A stretch of 64,000 nucleotides of DNA from Acaryochloris sp. CRU_2_0 (GCA_012034865.1 JAAUOM010000006.1:1-64000); one strand, 5' to 3'. Shown: positions 9,798 to 18,638, numbered from the stretch's first letter. Translations and numbers: made by a program. The notes: generated by a model from the letters alone, not told the origin.

Positions 9798-10730
9798 TTA
9801 GCAGTTACTACCTGCACAGACTGGCGATTCATCAGCTCCCGTCGGCCTAATGGGTTTAGGTCGAGAGGGAAGGCCACCGGGAGAAGTGGGTTGAAAGGCT
9901 GGTGGAGTTGCCGTTGGGATAGTTTGCTGGGTAGCGGATTGAGTGGGTGGGGCAGCGGGCTGCGCGGTTAGGGTCGGTTTGGTCTCCAAGTCCAGTTTAA
10001 GCCCCACTTTCGGGGCTAAGGTCAAGAAGGTTTTGATGGGAATTCCTAAGTTCAATCCCGCTTTGACTTGAATAGGGGCATTCTTGCCGTCTCCTGGCAG
10101 CACATCTGTTTCCGCTCGACCATGGATGCCAACTAGTTCTCCCTCTCCATTGAGAACAGGACCTCCACTCATCCCTGTACGAGTGATGTTGGTATAGATC
10201 AATGAATAACCGTCTTTGGCGTTGGGATTGTGGCCGGAGACTTCACCACTGGTAAATTGGAAAATCCGATTTTCAATGGCCTGACCTGGATCGGCGAATC
10301 CGGCAGTATAGACAGCTGAACCAATCCCCGCTTCATCTGCTTGGGCGAGGGGGGCAGTTTTGTAGGGGCGATCGCTCGTAAAACTCACCACGGCCAAATC
10401 CACACCTGGAAATTTCTTGACCGCTTGATATTTAACGGGATGTTTTTGGCCATCGAGGGTAACGATCTGATACTCAAAGTCGGCATGTTTGACAACGTGT
10501 TCCGCCGTGAGTACGGTGTAGGTTTTATCCTGTTTGGCAATAATCACTCCAGAACCTGGATACTCACTGTTAATTAACACAGTGAAATTTTCTGCATTTT
10601 TGCCAATCTGGCTAGAGGGCAAACCCAAACCCACCTGGGTTTGCCAACAAACCACTGTAGTTGTGAATAACGTTCCACCCAAAACGGTCATTAGCTTTTT
10701 GTTAAAGCGCATTGTCTTTTGCCCACTCAC
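9798..10730 (-). CDS. Exported trypsin-like serine protease (S1 family)
   Basis: A 310-residue serine protease of the trypsin/Deg fold without a PDZ domain. The N-terminal hydrophobic segment (about 14-36) should direct export. The catalytic triad is visible: His78 (TAEHVV), Asp111 (VDLAVV) and Ser188 (TGMSGGP). The C-terminal about 70 residues are Pro/Thr/Gln-rich with two cysteines at the end (CAGSNC), possibly a cell-wall or disulfide-linked tail. A paralogue with the same layout is at 21964-22821. The gene starts 35 bases after the mutY stop on the same strand, and an unknown secreted protein follows it. Its substrates cannot be told from sequence. Confidence 0.85.
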   Translation of the reverse strand: MSGQKTMRFNKKLMTVLGGTLFTTTVVCWQTQVGLGLPSSQIGKNAENFTVLINSEYPGSGVIIAKQDKTYTVLTAEHVVKHADFEYQIVTLDGQKHPVKYQAVKKFPGVDLAVVSFTSDRPYKTAPLAQADEAGIGSAVYTAGFADPGQAIENRIFQFTSGEVSGHNPNAKDGYSLIYTNITRTGMSGGPVLNGEGELVGIHGRAETDVLPGDGKNAPIQVKAGLNLGIPIKTFLTLAPKVGLKLDLETKPTLTAQPAAPPTQSATQQTIPTATPPAFQPTSPGGLPSRPKPIRPTGADESPVCAGSNC

Positions 10731-10764
10731 CTATAAAGAATCATACTCAAGGTCTCCAAGAACT

Positions 10765-11871
10765 TCAATCTAGGTTGAGCGCGGGGGGAGAGGATCGTAA
10801 CGCAGCAATAATGTCTTGATTAGCCTTGGGAAACGGGTACTGGTCAAGTTCATCCAGGGTAATCCAGCGAATTTCATCACACTCAATCGCTTGGGGTTCA
10901 CCTTGCAAGTACCGACAATGATGGACAGTGAGGGTAACTTTGAAGTGGGTATAGGCATGATTCACCGTGATTAAATGGTTCCCAACGTCAATGCTGATGC
11001 CCAACTCTTCTTGAATTTCGCGCTGGATACACTCAGGGATAGATTCTTGCGCTTCGACCTTGCCACCTGGAAATTCCCATAGTCCCCCCAGTAAACCTTC
11101 TTCAGGTCGCTTGTCAATGAGAATTTGACCTTGATCATTCCAAATCACAGCGACACCGATTTGTTTGTGGGGGAGGGGAACACGCGGTTCAGTCATGGGT
11201 AGAGTGGTTTGTAGATGTAGGTGATTTGCTTGGCAACAGGTTATCCATGGGCAGCGATCGCAATTCGGTTGTTTGGGTGTACAAATCGTTGCACCCAGAT
11301 CCATTAGAGCTTGGTTGAATTCCCTAGGATACTCTGGATCGAGCAAGGTTACTGATACCTGCCACAATTGAGGTATGGCTTGTTTGGGGGGCACCAAGAT
11401 GGCCATTAACCGGACTAAAATCCGTTTGACATTGCCATCCAGAATGGGAGTGGGTTGATTAAACGCTGCACTGAGAATGCCGCCGGCAGTAGTGCGGCCA
11501 ATCCCAGGTAGGGTTAAAAGCTGTTCAAGTTGTTGTGGGAATTGCCCATCCGACTGAGAAACAATCCATTGGGCAGTTCGGTGCAGATTGCGGGCGCGTG
11601 CATAATAGCCCAGCCCTTGCCAGACTTTCAATACCTCTTGCTGAGGAGCCGCCGCCAGACTGGCGATGGAGGGGAACTTGGCCAGCCAGCGATAGTAGTA
11701 GGGAATAACGGTTTTGACCTGGGTTTGCTGGAGCATAATCTCCGATACCCAAATGGCATAGGGATCGAAGGTTTGTCGCCAAGGCAAATCTCGACCCGCT
11801 TGCTGATACCACGATCGCAGCAAGACTCGTAATTCTGCGATCGGCAGTTGCTCCAGCTTGGACTTAACCAT
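10765..11871 (-). CDS. mutY: A/G-specific adenine DNA glycosylase MutY with C-terminal NUDIX-like domain
   Basis: 368 residues. MutY removes adenine mispaired with 8-oxoguanine. The glycosylase part shows the catalytic Glu44 (EIMLQQTQV), the helix-hairpin-helix (LPGIGRTTAGG, 121-131), catalytic Asp145 (PILDGNVKR) and the iron-sulfur cluster cysteines 197, 204, 207 and 213 with the normal C-x6-C-x2-C-x5-C spacing. The C-terminal 8-oxoG recognition domain carries a well preserved Nudix signature (GGKVEAQESIPECIQREI, starting at 269), closer to a true MutT box than in many MutY proteins. The start ATG at 11871 gives the usual length. Confidence 0.95.
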   Translation of the reverse strand: MVKSKLEQLPIAELRVLLRSWYQQAGRDLPWRQTFDPYAIWVSEIMLQQTQVKTVIPYYYRWLAKFPSIASLAAAPQQEVLKVWQGLGYYARARNLHRTAQWIVSQSDGQFPQQLEQLLTLPGIGRTTAGGILSAAFNQPTPILDGNVKRILVRLMAILVPPKQAIPQLWQVSVTLLDPEYPREFNQALMDLGATICTPKQPNCDRCPWITCCQANHLHLQTTLPMTEPRVPLPHKQIGVAVIWNDQGQILIDKRPEEGLLGGLWEFPGGKVEAQESIPECIQREIQEELGISIDVGNHLITVNHAYTHFKVTLTVHHCRYLQGEPQAIECDEIRWITLDELDQYPFPKANQDIIAALRSSPPALNLD

Positions 11872-12395
11872 ATCGTGACATATCCCGGTCTTCCCCCTAC
11901 CCGACGCTCATTGCAAAGCAATAGAGCGCAGGCTTCCGAGTCCTTAGCTCCTCGCTTAATCGGCTCGGCAACCCGACACCTCCACGAGATTAGTTTTACT
12001 TCCGCGTGATGCCCCACCGCAGAAGGATTTGAAGCGAGTTGTACAACGAGAAAACTTGTGAAGAAATTGCTTTCTACTCCCTATCCCAACCCTTCAACGT
12101 ACATGACCTGTCTCGTTGCAGGTTCAGAGGCATTCGAGTTGAGCAGCAAGGCGGGAAGCCCTGAAACACTAAGCCCACTTTGGCAGGTGAGCCAATTGTA
12201 CCATACTCGTTTGCAGCCTAAGAGTTTGCTCGTCTCGTCGTCGGTGTCCTTCCTGTTGACTGCGCCAAAGCGGTCAGACACCACTCCTCGACTCGCTCGT
12301 ATTCTTCCCGACGCTCGGCTTCGCCAGAGCGCGAGGCTGCTGCTGCAAAAGCTAAAACTGGTTCAGCAACCACCAGCGTTCTAGGGATGGGATAA
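11872..12395. other. Unrecognised non-coding stretch between mutY and the CRISPR repeats
   Basis: No convincing gene. A frame of 108 codons on the plus strand (12058-12384) and a shorter one on the minus strand (12081-12284) have no recognisable domain and Ser/Leu/Arg-rich composition, and they overlap each other. The stretch contains two short hairpins with related stems: CGCTCATTGC/GCAATAGAGCG at about 11902-11927 and CGCTCGGCTTCGCCAGAGCG at about 12312-12331. It may be decayed mobile DNA or the flank of an old CRISPR locus; I could not match it to a known element. Confidence 0.35.
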
Positions 12396-12649
12396 CTTTC
12401 AAACCCTATTCCCCGCGAGGGGACTGAAACAAATATTCAAAGGGATAACCGTGGGACGATAAACCCCTTTCAAACCCTATTCTCTGCAAGGGGATTAAAA
12501 TTTCCCTAATATTTTCTCTGGGGACATCTTCCAAAAAGCTTTCAAACCCTATTCCCCGCAAGGAGACTGGAACTTTTTGCCTCAAGAGTATCAAGTTCAC
12601 TTTGTTTGGCTGATCTTTCAAACTCTATTCCCCGCAAGGAGACTGAAAT
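12396..12649 (+). CRISPR. Small decayed CRISPR array, four degenerate 35-base repeats, no cas genes
   Basis: Four repeats at 12396-12430, 12467-12501, 12539-12573 and 12615-12649. Each begins CTTTCAAAC, carries the centre TATTCYCYGCRAGG and ends near GAAAC. The three spacers are unrelated and 36, 37 and 41 bases long. The repeats differ from each other at several positions (for example CTCTG in the second, GGAAC in the third, ACTCT in the fourth). The uneven spacers and the divergence suggest an inactive, ageing array. The 3' end ACTGAAAC resembles the 8-base 5' handle of type III or I-D crRNAs, which would put transcription on the plus strand. No cas gene lies within the window. A chance minisatellite is unlikely given unique spacers of typical length. 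Confidence 0.75.
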
Positions 12650-12906
12650 GTGAGTTTAGAGGCTATGTAAGATCTCTTCATCTGCAATGTACTCTCCTGT
12701 ATTTTGACTTTAGTCGTGCAGCAAAACGCCAACCATTTACCAAGGAATATTTTTGTCAGCCAAGAGTTTTAGTCCGTGATAGTTGCCATCAGCCTCTGGG
12801 TAACCTGAGAGTAGTAAGGAAGATCAGGGGTATCCGCAATGGTACTCTGATGAGCCAATGTCCTAGCTGCATGTATAGGAACTAAAGGTCACTCAGGGAC
12901 AATATT

Positions 12907-13488
12907 ATGACTATTATCCAATCCAGGGACTTAGAAGCACGAGGACTCTTGAACGACCAGTCTTCTGCTCTTGAGATTCAAGGAAAATGGTTTAAGCCTG
13001 GGCCTTCTTTTGCCAAATCATCTCGCCAAATCGCCATTGAATTTTGTGAGGAGGCTGTCTCTCAAGGACGACAATATATCCTGATTGAATTTCCCTCTTA
13101 TCTCATGGCTTGGCAGCGGATACATCTTAAGACTCCAGCAGTGGCTCTCTCTGAGGCAGAGGCACATCCCCCAAACCCACCACTGGGTCATCCAGGGAGT
13201 CCAGCTCATCCAGATTTATCTCATCCAACGGTGTCGCTACTTCAGCCAACCTCAACGGAGAGCGTTACTCCCCAACAGGGAGAGGGGGTCAACCTTGATG
13301 AAGCGTTTATTAATCAGTGCAAAGCAGAACTGGCTTTTCATATTGGCCCTATGGCCAAATGGATTACTGAACAAACCCTTCAGCAGTCTACTCAATTGAC
13401 CCCTAAACAACTGATTGAAGCCCTTGCTGCTCACATTTCAGACAGTAAAGCAGCCCTGTTGTTTAGGCAAAGTTTTGAGCTTCAGTGA
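12907..13488 (+). CDS. Conserved cyanobacterial-type protein of unknown function
   Basis: 193 residues. The N-terminal half is a compact domain (1-75, ending FPSYLMAWQRI). The middle (about 78-133) is a Pro/His/Ser-rich linker. The C-terminal 60 residues (AELAFHIGPMAKWITEQTLQ ... TPKQLIEALAAHI) resemble a helical domain found at the end of several cyanobacterial regulatory proteins and kinases, with the recurring pattern IGP-(I/M)-A. I recall this pattern as a DUF but cannot name it with certainty. It follows the decayed CRISPR array and precedes a three-hairpin repeat, so it is in an accessory pocket. No Shine-Dalgarno sequence is evident; the ATG at 12907 follows AATATT. Confidence 0.65.
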   Translation: MTIIQSRDLEARGLLNDQSSALEIQGKWFKPGPSFAKSSRQIAIEFCEEAVSQGRQYILIEFPSYLMAWQRIHLKTPAVALSEAEAHPPNPPLGHPGSPAHPDLSHPTVSLLQPTSTESVTPQQGEGVNLDEAFINQCKAELAFHIGPMAKWITEQTLQQSTQLTPKQLIEALAAHISDSKAALLFRQSFELQ

Positions 13489-13534
13489 GTTAACTCAGAT
13501 CTTGCACCATTCTCAATTGTTCCGCACAGCACCG

Positions 13535-13644
13535 CCCTGGAATAAATTCCGGGCTAATACCCAAAGTCCTCCCAAAAGAACTGGGAAAAGAGTCCAGTCC
13601 ATTTCAATGGACTTAAGCCATGAGCCAGGAAATTCATTTCCTGG
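13535..13644. repeat. Three-hairpin dispersed repeat
   Basis: A cluster of near-perfect palindromes with two-base loops: 13536-13553 (stem CCTGGAAT/ATTCCGGG), 13596-13613 (AGTCCATT/AATGGACT) and 13625-13644 (CCAGGAAAT/ATTTCCTGG). Intervening arms include CCAAAGTCC and GGAAAAGAGTCC. This layout matches a widespread family of cyanobacterial interspersed repeats made of short hairpins in fixed order. It is usually intergenic and may be a non-autonomous mobile element or an RNA-structured spacer. It follows the stop of the unknown gene at 13488 and precedes the ABC exporter's 3' end. Confidence 0.6.
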
Positions 13645-13841
13645 TGGTTGATGCAACAGGTGCAAGATCTCAGTTAAGCCTTAGCGGTGCAAAAAAGTCG
13701 TCAAGCCCTTGCCATGAGCGTATTGGGGAAGTGAATAGGGTGACAAAGAGGAAGAAACAAAGAGAAGCTTGAGTTCCTCAAGAATCAAGGAATCCCCATG
13801 GAACCCCCTGTGCCATATCGTCAACTGGAAATCGAATTGAG

Positions 13842-15635
13842 TCAATGGATTAAGCCAAATGAGTTTTGTGGCTTAGAAAGTTGGAGGGCATAAAGGTTGG
13901 CATAAACACCCTGTTTTGCCACTAGATCCTTATGGGTACCTTGCTCCACAATCTTGCCTTGTTGAATCACTAATACTTGGTCTGCTTCAGTGACGGTGCT
14001 GAGGCGATGGGCAATCACAAAACTGGTGCGCCCTTGGAGTAAACGAGAAATGGCATCTTGCACTAACGCTTCTGTGCGGGTATCAATACTGCTGGTGGCT
14101 TCATCCAAAATCAGAATTTTGGGGTTAATCAAAATGGCACGGGCAATGCTGACCAGTTGTCGCTGTCCCTGACTGAGGGGTGTGCCCCGCTCCCCCAACT
14201 GCGTACAGTACCCTTGGGGCAAAGAGGTAATAAATTCATGAACATTGGCCGCTTGGGCAGCCGCTTCGATCGCAGCATGGCTGACTTGGGGGGCACCAAA
14301 GGCAATATTCTCAGCCACCGTGCCCCCAAACAGAATATTGTCTTGAAGGACAATGCCAATCTGACGGCGCAAACTGGCCTGGGTAACGCTGCGGATATCA
14401 ATGCCATCAATTTTGACTGCCCCGGCGGAAACATCATAAAAGCGCAGAATCAAATTAATAATCGTGCTTTTCCCGGCACCTGTGGGACCAACCAAAGCAA
14501 TCATCTGTCCCGGCTTGACCAGCAAATTAATATCTTGGAGAACTTGTTGATTAGAAGTATAGCCAAAGGAAACATTCTCGAATGCCACTTCACCCTGAAT
14601 CGGCGGCATTTCCGTCGCGCCCGCAGCATCTTGCAGCACAGAGGGTTCATCCAGGAGCAGAAAAATCCGCTCTAACCCCGCCAAGGCCGATTGAGCTTGG
14701 GTATAAAACTGGCTGAGAATTTGAATCGGGCGAAAGAACTGCTGCACATATAGTAAAAACGACGTCACCACTCCCACGGTGGCGGCACCCGTGACGGCTA
14801 GATAGCCGCCATAGGCCATCACAGCAGCAGTGGCCAGGGTATTGAGAAAATCGATGGAGGGTAAAAAAGCAGCGGTGACCGCCACCGCTTGCACATTAGC
14901 ATCGCGGTTGGCGGCATTCAAACTGTCAAACTCGGCGATATTGAGCGGCACCCGATTAAAGGCTTGGGCTTCGCGCACGCTGCCAATATCTTCTTCTAGT
15001 TTGGCGGACAGGTCGCCAATTGTCTGGCGCGTCACCCGGAATCTGGCTCTCGCCCACCGAGAAAAGAAGTCCGTGGTTAAGATCATCAGCGGCACGACGA
15101 AGTTGCTGAGTAGCCCTAGTTTCCAGTTGATCGAGAACATGGCGATCACGATTCCCAAAAGGCTGAGGGTGTTGCCCAGCATTTGAGCCACGGTCAAACC
15201 AAAGGCTTGATTGACGGTGCTGACATCATTGAGCAACCGACTCATCAGATCACCCGCTTCACTGCGATCAAAAAAGCTGACGGGGAGGCTCTGAATTTTG
15301 GTGAAGATATCCTGGCGGAGTTGGGCGAGTAAGCGCTGCATAATCAAACCGACTCGTAAAATCTGGCCGCGAATCGCCCAGATGCCGAGAAAATAGATAC
15401 AGACTAACAACGCTAACATCCCCAACAACCCTTGGAGATTGTCCTGCGCAATCAGATGGTCAATGGCCCAGCCAATCAGAAATGGTCCCAAAGACTGACT
15501 GGCAGCACCCAGAGTCACTAGGAGCAGGGCAATGGGAATCTCGCGGCGATAGGGTTTCAGGTATCCCAAAAATCGTTGCAGCGTGGTTAGGCTCGGCTTT
15601 TCCTCCGCTGCTACCACTGGGCTGAATCCTCTCAT
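13842..15635 (-). CDS. ABC exporter, fused permease and ATPase (MsbA/MdlB type)
   Basis: 597 residues: an N-terminal six-helix transmembrane domain (about 30-315) and a C-terminal ATPase. The Walker A motif is GPTGAGKST (383-391), the signature LSQGQRQL, Walker B ILILDEATSS and the H-loop IAHRLST. It works as a homodimer or heterodimer to export lipids, peptides or drugs; the substrate is not predictable. Coupling-helix features such as FFDRSEAGDLMSRL are typical of the MsbA-like group. It is transcribed alone; the M48 peptidase gene upstream on the same strand is 117 bases away. Confidence 0.92.
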   Translation of the reverse strand: MRGFSPVVAAEEKPSLTTLQRFLGYLKPYRREIPIALLLVTLGAASQSLGPFLIGWAIDHLIAQDNLQGLLGMLALLVCIYFLGIWAIRGQILRVGLIMQRLLAQLRQDIFTKIQSLPVSFFDRSEAGDLMSRLLNDVSTVNQAFGLTVAQMLGNTLSLLGIVIAMFSINWKLGLLSNFVVPLMILTTDFFSRWARARFRVTRQTIGDLSAKLEEDIGSVREAQAFNRVPLNIAEFDSLNAANRDANVQAVAVTAAFLPSIDFLNTLATAAVMAYGGYLAVTGAATVGVVTSFLLYVQQFFRPIQILSQFYTQAQSALAGLERIFLLLDEPSVLQDAAGATEMPPIQGEVAFENVSFGYTSNQQVLQDINLLVKPGQMIALVGPTGAGKSTIINLILRFYDVSAGAVKIDGIDIRSVTQASLRRQIGIVLQDNILFGGTVAENIAFGAPQVSHAAIEAAAQAANVHEFITSLPQGYCTQLGERGTPLSQGQRQLVSIARAILINPKILILDEATSSIDTRTEALVQDAISRLLQGRTSFVIAHRLSTVTEADQVLVIQQGKIVEQGTHKDLVAKQGVYANLYALQLSKPQNSFGLIH

Positions 15636-15752
15636 GGCATCACCGTTGATTGAATTTGCGGTAACCTTTCAGGGGGTAAGGTCATACGCCCATTGTGACA
15701 ATACTGTTTACCAACGGTGGGATTACCAAGATCACGAGGAAATCCAGCATGT

Positions 15753-16622
15753 TTATGTCCCAGCACAATTGTAGGGGTTGTTGAGAGCTGATGTTGTGTG
15801 AGCATAGCGATGGGCTTGTAGGAGGGATTGATAGGAGGGACTGTCAGCCCATCGGTCAATTTCGCGGGCTCGCAATACGGGCAACGGATGGGTGAGTTCT
15901 ACGGTTTGCAGTGTTTTGAGTAGGGTAGCCCATTCATTATCGACTTGATCATAGGCACGGGCTTGGTCAATGAAGGCATCAACATTGAGTTGAGAGGCCA
16001 AGGTGGGTGACCCTCCAGCCAGCTTCATCAGCACCGATGCCATCACCTTGGCATTTTGGGAAACTAATAGACCGGCGCGATCGCAAGTGAACTCCGCACA
16101 GCGCACCCAGGCCATCAACTGCATTTGCAGACTTTTGGCAATTAATCCACCCCAGGGGGATAATTGCCCAGCGGCCAGTACCAGCAAATTGGCCAGGGTC
16201 AAGTAAACCCCATGTTCACATTTGAGATGCCCCAGTTCATGGGCTAAGACGGCCTGAATCTCGCCAGGATCCAGTAACTCCAACAGCGACGTGTGCACCA
16301 CAATAAAAGGTTGTTTCCCCCGCATGGCTAGGGTATAGGCATTGGGAGTTGGGTGTTGACGGACGTAGAGTTGAGGCAGGTCAAGGTCTAAGATGTGGCA
16401 GGCTTCTTGCAGCAGATGGTATAAGTCAGGGAGTTGCTTATTACTCACCAACACGCTAGAGCTAATATTCTCCAAATACAAGACCTGTTCTGCCATACCG
16501 CCCAGCACACTGCGAACCAGCCAATCCAAACCAGGGAGTTGCTGCAACATTTGAGTGGCTTCTAAATCAAGGGGATGTCGGAACTGGGCAGCTTGCAACC
16601 CCAATAACGGTATCTTAGACAT
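15753..16622 (-). CDS. M48-family zinc metallopeptidase
   Basis: 289 residues. The zinc-binding HExxH motif is His128-Glu129-x-x-His132 (LAHELGHLKCEHG), and a downstream Glu in CAEFTCDRAG is the probable third ligand. Classic HtpX has N-terminal membrane helices; here only weakly hydrophobic segments flank the active site (TLANLLVLAAGQL and AKSLQMQLMAWV), so it may be peripheral. Such proteins are common in cyanobacteria and are annotated as HtpX-like or Zn-dependent proteases with chaperone function. The C-terminal 60 residues contain a long region ending in many polar residues. The upstream 260 bases to infC show no other gene. Confidence 0.88.
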   Translation of the reverse strand: MSKIPLLGLQAAQFRHPLDLEATQMLQQLPGLDWLVRSVLGGMAEQVLYLENISSSVLVSNKQLPDLYHLLQEACHILDLDLPQLYVRQHPTPNAYTLAMRGKQPFIVVHTSLLELLDPGEIQAVLAHELGHLKCEHGVYLTLANLLVLAAGQLSPWGGLIAKSLQMQLMAWVRCAEFTCDRAGLLVSQNAKVMASVLMKLAGGSPTLASQLNVDAFIDQARAYDQVDNEWATLLKTLQTVELTHPLPVLRAREIDRWADSPSYQSLLQAHRYAHTTSALNNPYNCAGT

Positions 16623-16882
16623 AGGTATGACGTTTAGGTGGGTTTAATGAGGAAGCCTCATTCCTATTGTGACATTAGTTTGTGGGTGAAGAGATTGGAC
16701 ACCAGGGGGATAGGCTCAACGCTGTCCCTGCTCAAACTAGATGATGTGGGTGGGATTGCCTCACAATTGCAGATGCGATTCTCGGCTACCGTTTATAGGC
16801 AGATGTGACGGATGTGTTAAGAGTCTGCGGATTATGAGCTGAATCTGCTAGCTTGAAGGGGGTAATCGCTTTCTCTTAAAGT

Positions 16883-17452
16883 TTGTATTGCGATCAAAAT
16901 AATAGTAAACAGAACGCCTGTGGCTCCGATAAAAAAAGAAATCAACAAAACCAACCCAATATCAACGAGCGGATTCGCTTTCCTAAGATTCGAGTGGTCG
17001 ATGCTGATGGCTCCCAGCTTGGGATCATGGCTCCCAACGAAGCAATGGAAATTGCTGATGAGCGAAACCTCGATCTAGTCCTAGTCAGTGATAAAGCTGA
17101 TCCCCCGGTCTGTCGGGTTATGGACTACGGTAAATTTAAGTTTGAGCAAGAAAAAAAAGCGCGAGAAGCCAAGAAAAAGCAACACACTTCTGACGTCAAA
17201 GAAGTGAAAATGCGCTACAAAATTGACACCCATGACTATGATGTCCGGGTGAATCACGCCAAACGCTTTTTAAGCTCTGGAGACAAGGTTAAAGCAACCG
17301 TGACCTTCCGAGGCCGTGAGATTCAACATGCTCATCTGGCCGAAGCCCTCTTACAGAAAATGGCGGGCGATCTGCAAGAGTTTGCTGAAGTCCAGCAAGC
17401 TCCCAAACGAGAAGGGCGCAATATGATTATGTATTTGTCTCCCAAAAAATAA
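16883..17452 (+). CDS. infC: Translation initiation factor IF-3
   Basis: The conserved IF-3 body is complete ([19 protein letters not shown] through [19 protein letters not shown]). It binds the 30S subunit and controls start-codon selection. The start is problematic. The listed start is a TTG (16883) giving 189 residues, about 12 more than usual, with an odd Cys-containing N-terminus. There is no in-frame ATG before the core. In another frame, bases before 16931 read TPVAPIK, which resembles the conserved IF-3 N-terminus (M-P-V-I-x-K-K-R). That frame joins the core if the run of seven A at 16931-16937 had eight, with GTG at 16920 as start. So either a weak TTG or a base lost in the run. infC uses rare start codons in some bacteria for autoregulation. 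Confidence 0.9.
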   Translation: MYCDQNNSKQNACGSDKKRNQQNQPNINERIRFPKIRVVDADGSQLGIMAPNEAMEIADERNLDLVLVSDKADPPVCRVMDYGKFKFEQEKKAREAKKKQHTSDVKEVKMRYKIDTHDYDVRVNHAKRFLSSGDKVKATVTFRGREIQHAHLAEALLQKMAGDLQEFAEVQQAPKREGRNMIMYLSPKK

Positions 17453-17470
17453 CTCCCGGCTGGGTAGGTT

Positions 17471-17494
17471 AATCGCTCTAGGAGAGCGGCGATT
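17471..17494. terminator. Hairpin after infC (possible terminator)
   Basis: AATCGCTCT-AGG-AGAGCGGCGATT forms a stem of six perfect pairs (CGCTCT/AGAGCG) extended by AAT/ATT with a small bulge. It sits 18 bases after the infC stop and reaches the stop of the convergent YciI gene (17493). No T-run follows on the plus strand, so termination activity is uncertain. Confidence 0.35.
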
Positions 17495-17761
17495 ACAGTG
17501 GCTGCCCCCCAACTTGAACCCATTCGTGCAGTTCAAACTCCACACAGTGGTTCTTGATCAGGGGATCGTGCTGCACAAGTCGCAAGGCTTCTTCTGGGGT
17601 GGCAGCCTCAAAGATCAGCATTCCGCCTGCACTGTCCCGCCAATACCCGGTTTTGGCTCGATGCCCTGCCAGGGACTGGACATAGGCAACATGGGCGGAA
17701 ACATACTGATCAAAGGTTTTTTGTCAACAATACCGCGTTCAATTTTGACAAACCAGGCCAT
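17493..17761 (-). pseudogene. YciI-family protein, interrupted by a one-base deletion
   Basis: Minus-strand reading from ATG 17761 gives MAWFVKIERGIVDKK and then leaves frame. From the next frame the protein continues TFDQYVSAHVAYVQSLAGH and ends QLP-type (VQVGGQPL) at a TAA (17493-17495). The break is the run of six T at 17717-17722 on the plus strand; seven would give an uninterrupted 89-residue protein (VDKKTFDQYV). YciI-family proteins are small ferredoxin-like-fold proteins of poorly known function; conserved His (SAHVAY) and Asp (HDPLIKN) positions are present. It starts 4 bases after the mtnP stop, so the two form an operon. It could be a true pseudogene or an assembly error. Automated gene calling would miss it. 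Confidence 0.8.
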
Positions 17762-17765
17762 AGCT

Positions 17766-18638
17766 TTAAAGATATTTGTTTAGGATCAAAGATAGTTTTT
17801 CTTTGGCGGTGCTGGGAATTTGATCAAGGGGCGTTAAGATGGCATATTTCAAAGCCTGATGTGCGTCAGAAGCGGGGGGGGATTGGCTGAGACGTTGAAC
17901 AGTGGCTTGGATGACTTGTTGGGCATTCTTAGCATTTTTCTGGAGATTGCCAATAATCATTTCTACCGTGACGCTATCGTGGTCAGGATGCCAGCAATCA
18001 TAGTCCGTCACCAAGGCTAGGGTGGCGTAGGCAATTTCCGCCTCACGAGCCAATTTTGCTTCAGGTAAGTTGGTCATCCCAATTACGGTTCCGCTCCAAC
18101 TTCGATAGAGATTGGATTCCGCTTTCGTAGAAAAAGCGGGGCCTTCCATGCAGACATAGGTGCCCTGGCGATGCAGCGTGACATCAGAGAGATTAAGGGA
18201 GGCGATCGCATCCCCTAATACCTGTGCTAGTGCCTTACAAATAGGTTCACCAAAACCAATATGGGCAACAATGCCATTGCCAAAAAACGTAGAGATGCGA
18301 TGTTTAGTACGATCAATAAACTGATCGGGAATCACCATATCCAAAGGTTTGGCCTCGGGTTGCAAGGAACCCACTGCAGAAGCGGAAATAATATACTCAA
18401 CTCCCAAGGACTTTAGGGCATAAATATTGGCTTGAAAGGGCAACTCACTGGGAATTAAATGATGATGGCGACCATGACGCGCCAGAAAGACCACTCGCGC
18501 ACCTGCTAAAGTGCCCACAATGAAAGTATCCGACGGATCACCAAAAGGTGTACTCACCTGAACCTCTTCAATCTCCGTCAGCGCCTCCATTTGATAAAGG
18601 CCACTGCCGCCGATAATGCCAATTTTCGCCTGAACCAT
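17766..18638 (-). CDS. mtnP: S-methyl-5'-thioadenosine phosphorylase
   Basis: 290 residues. It splits 5'-methylthioadenosine with phosphate to adenine and methylthioribose-1-phosphate in methionine salvage and polyamine by-product recycling. Family motifs are the N-terminal [11 protein letters not shown], the phosphate-binding ARHGRHH, the PNP/MTAP hallmark [15 protein letters not shown], and [15 protein letters not shown]. Asp in DYDCW is the conserved purine-contacting region. Length and start are normal. The YciI gene follows after 4 bases. Confidence 0.95.
   Translation of the reverse strand: MVQAKIGIIGGSGLYQMEALTEIEEVQVSTPFGDPSDTFIVGTLAGARVVFLARHGRHHHLIPSELPFQANIYALKSLGVEYIISASAVGSLQPEAKPLDMVIPDQFIDRTKHRISTFFGNGIVAHIGFGEPICKALAQVLGDAIASLNLSDVTLHRQGTYVCMEGPAFSTKAESNLYRSWSGTVIGMTNLPEAKLAREAEIAYATLALVTDYDCWHPDHDSVTVEMIIGNLQKNAKNAQQVIQATVQRLSQSPPASDAHQALKYAILTPLDQIPSTAKEKLSLILNKYL

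Noticed and set aside
11985-12030. T-loop-like TTCAAATCC on the minus strand, possible tRNA
   Set aside because: The surrounding bases do not form a T-stem, acceptor stem or anticodon arm. No tRNA or rRNA gene was recognised anywhere in the window.
12058-12384. 108-codon frame before the CRISPR array
   Set aside because: No recognisable domain, skewed Ser/Leu/Arg composition, overlaps an equally poor minus-strand frame.
12577-12885. 102-codon frame running out of the CRISPR array
   Set aside because: Starts inside a spacer and runs across the last repeat; composition rich in Cys, Arg and Phe with no motif.
13535-13644. Guide-RNA end of an IS200/IS605 element
   Set aside because: No transposase or TnpB gene or remnant nearby; the palindromes fit an interspersed repeat better.
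13798-13866. Short plus-strand reading frame beginning MEPPVPYRQLEIELSQW
   Set aside because: Looks protein-like but stops after 22 codons and overlaps the ABC exporter's 3' end; too short to assign.
15632-15859. 75-codon minus-strand frame between the ABC exporter and the M48 peptidase
   Set aside because: Overlaps the 3' end of the M48 gene in another frame and has no coding character.
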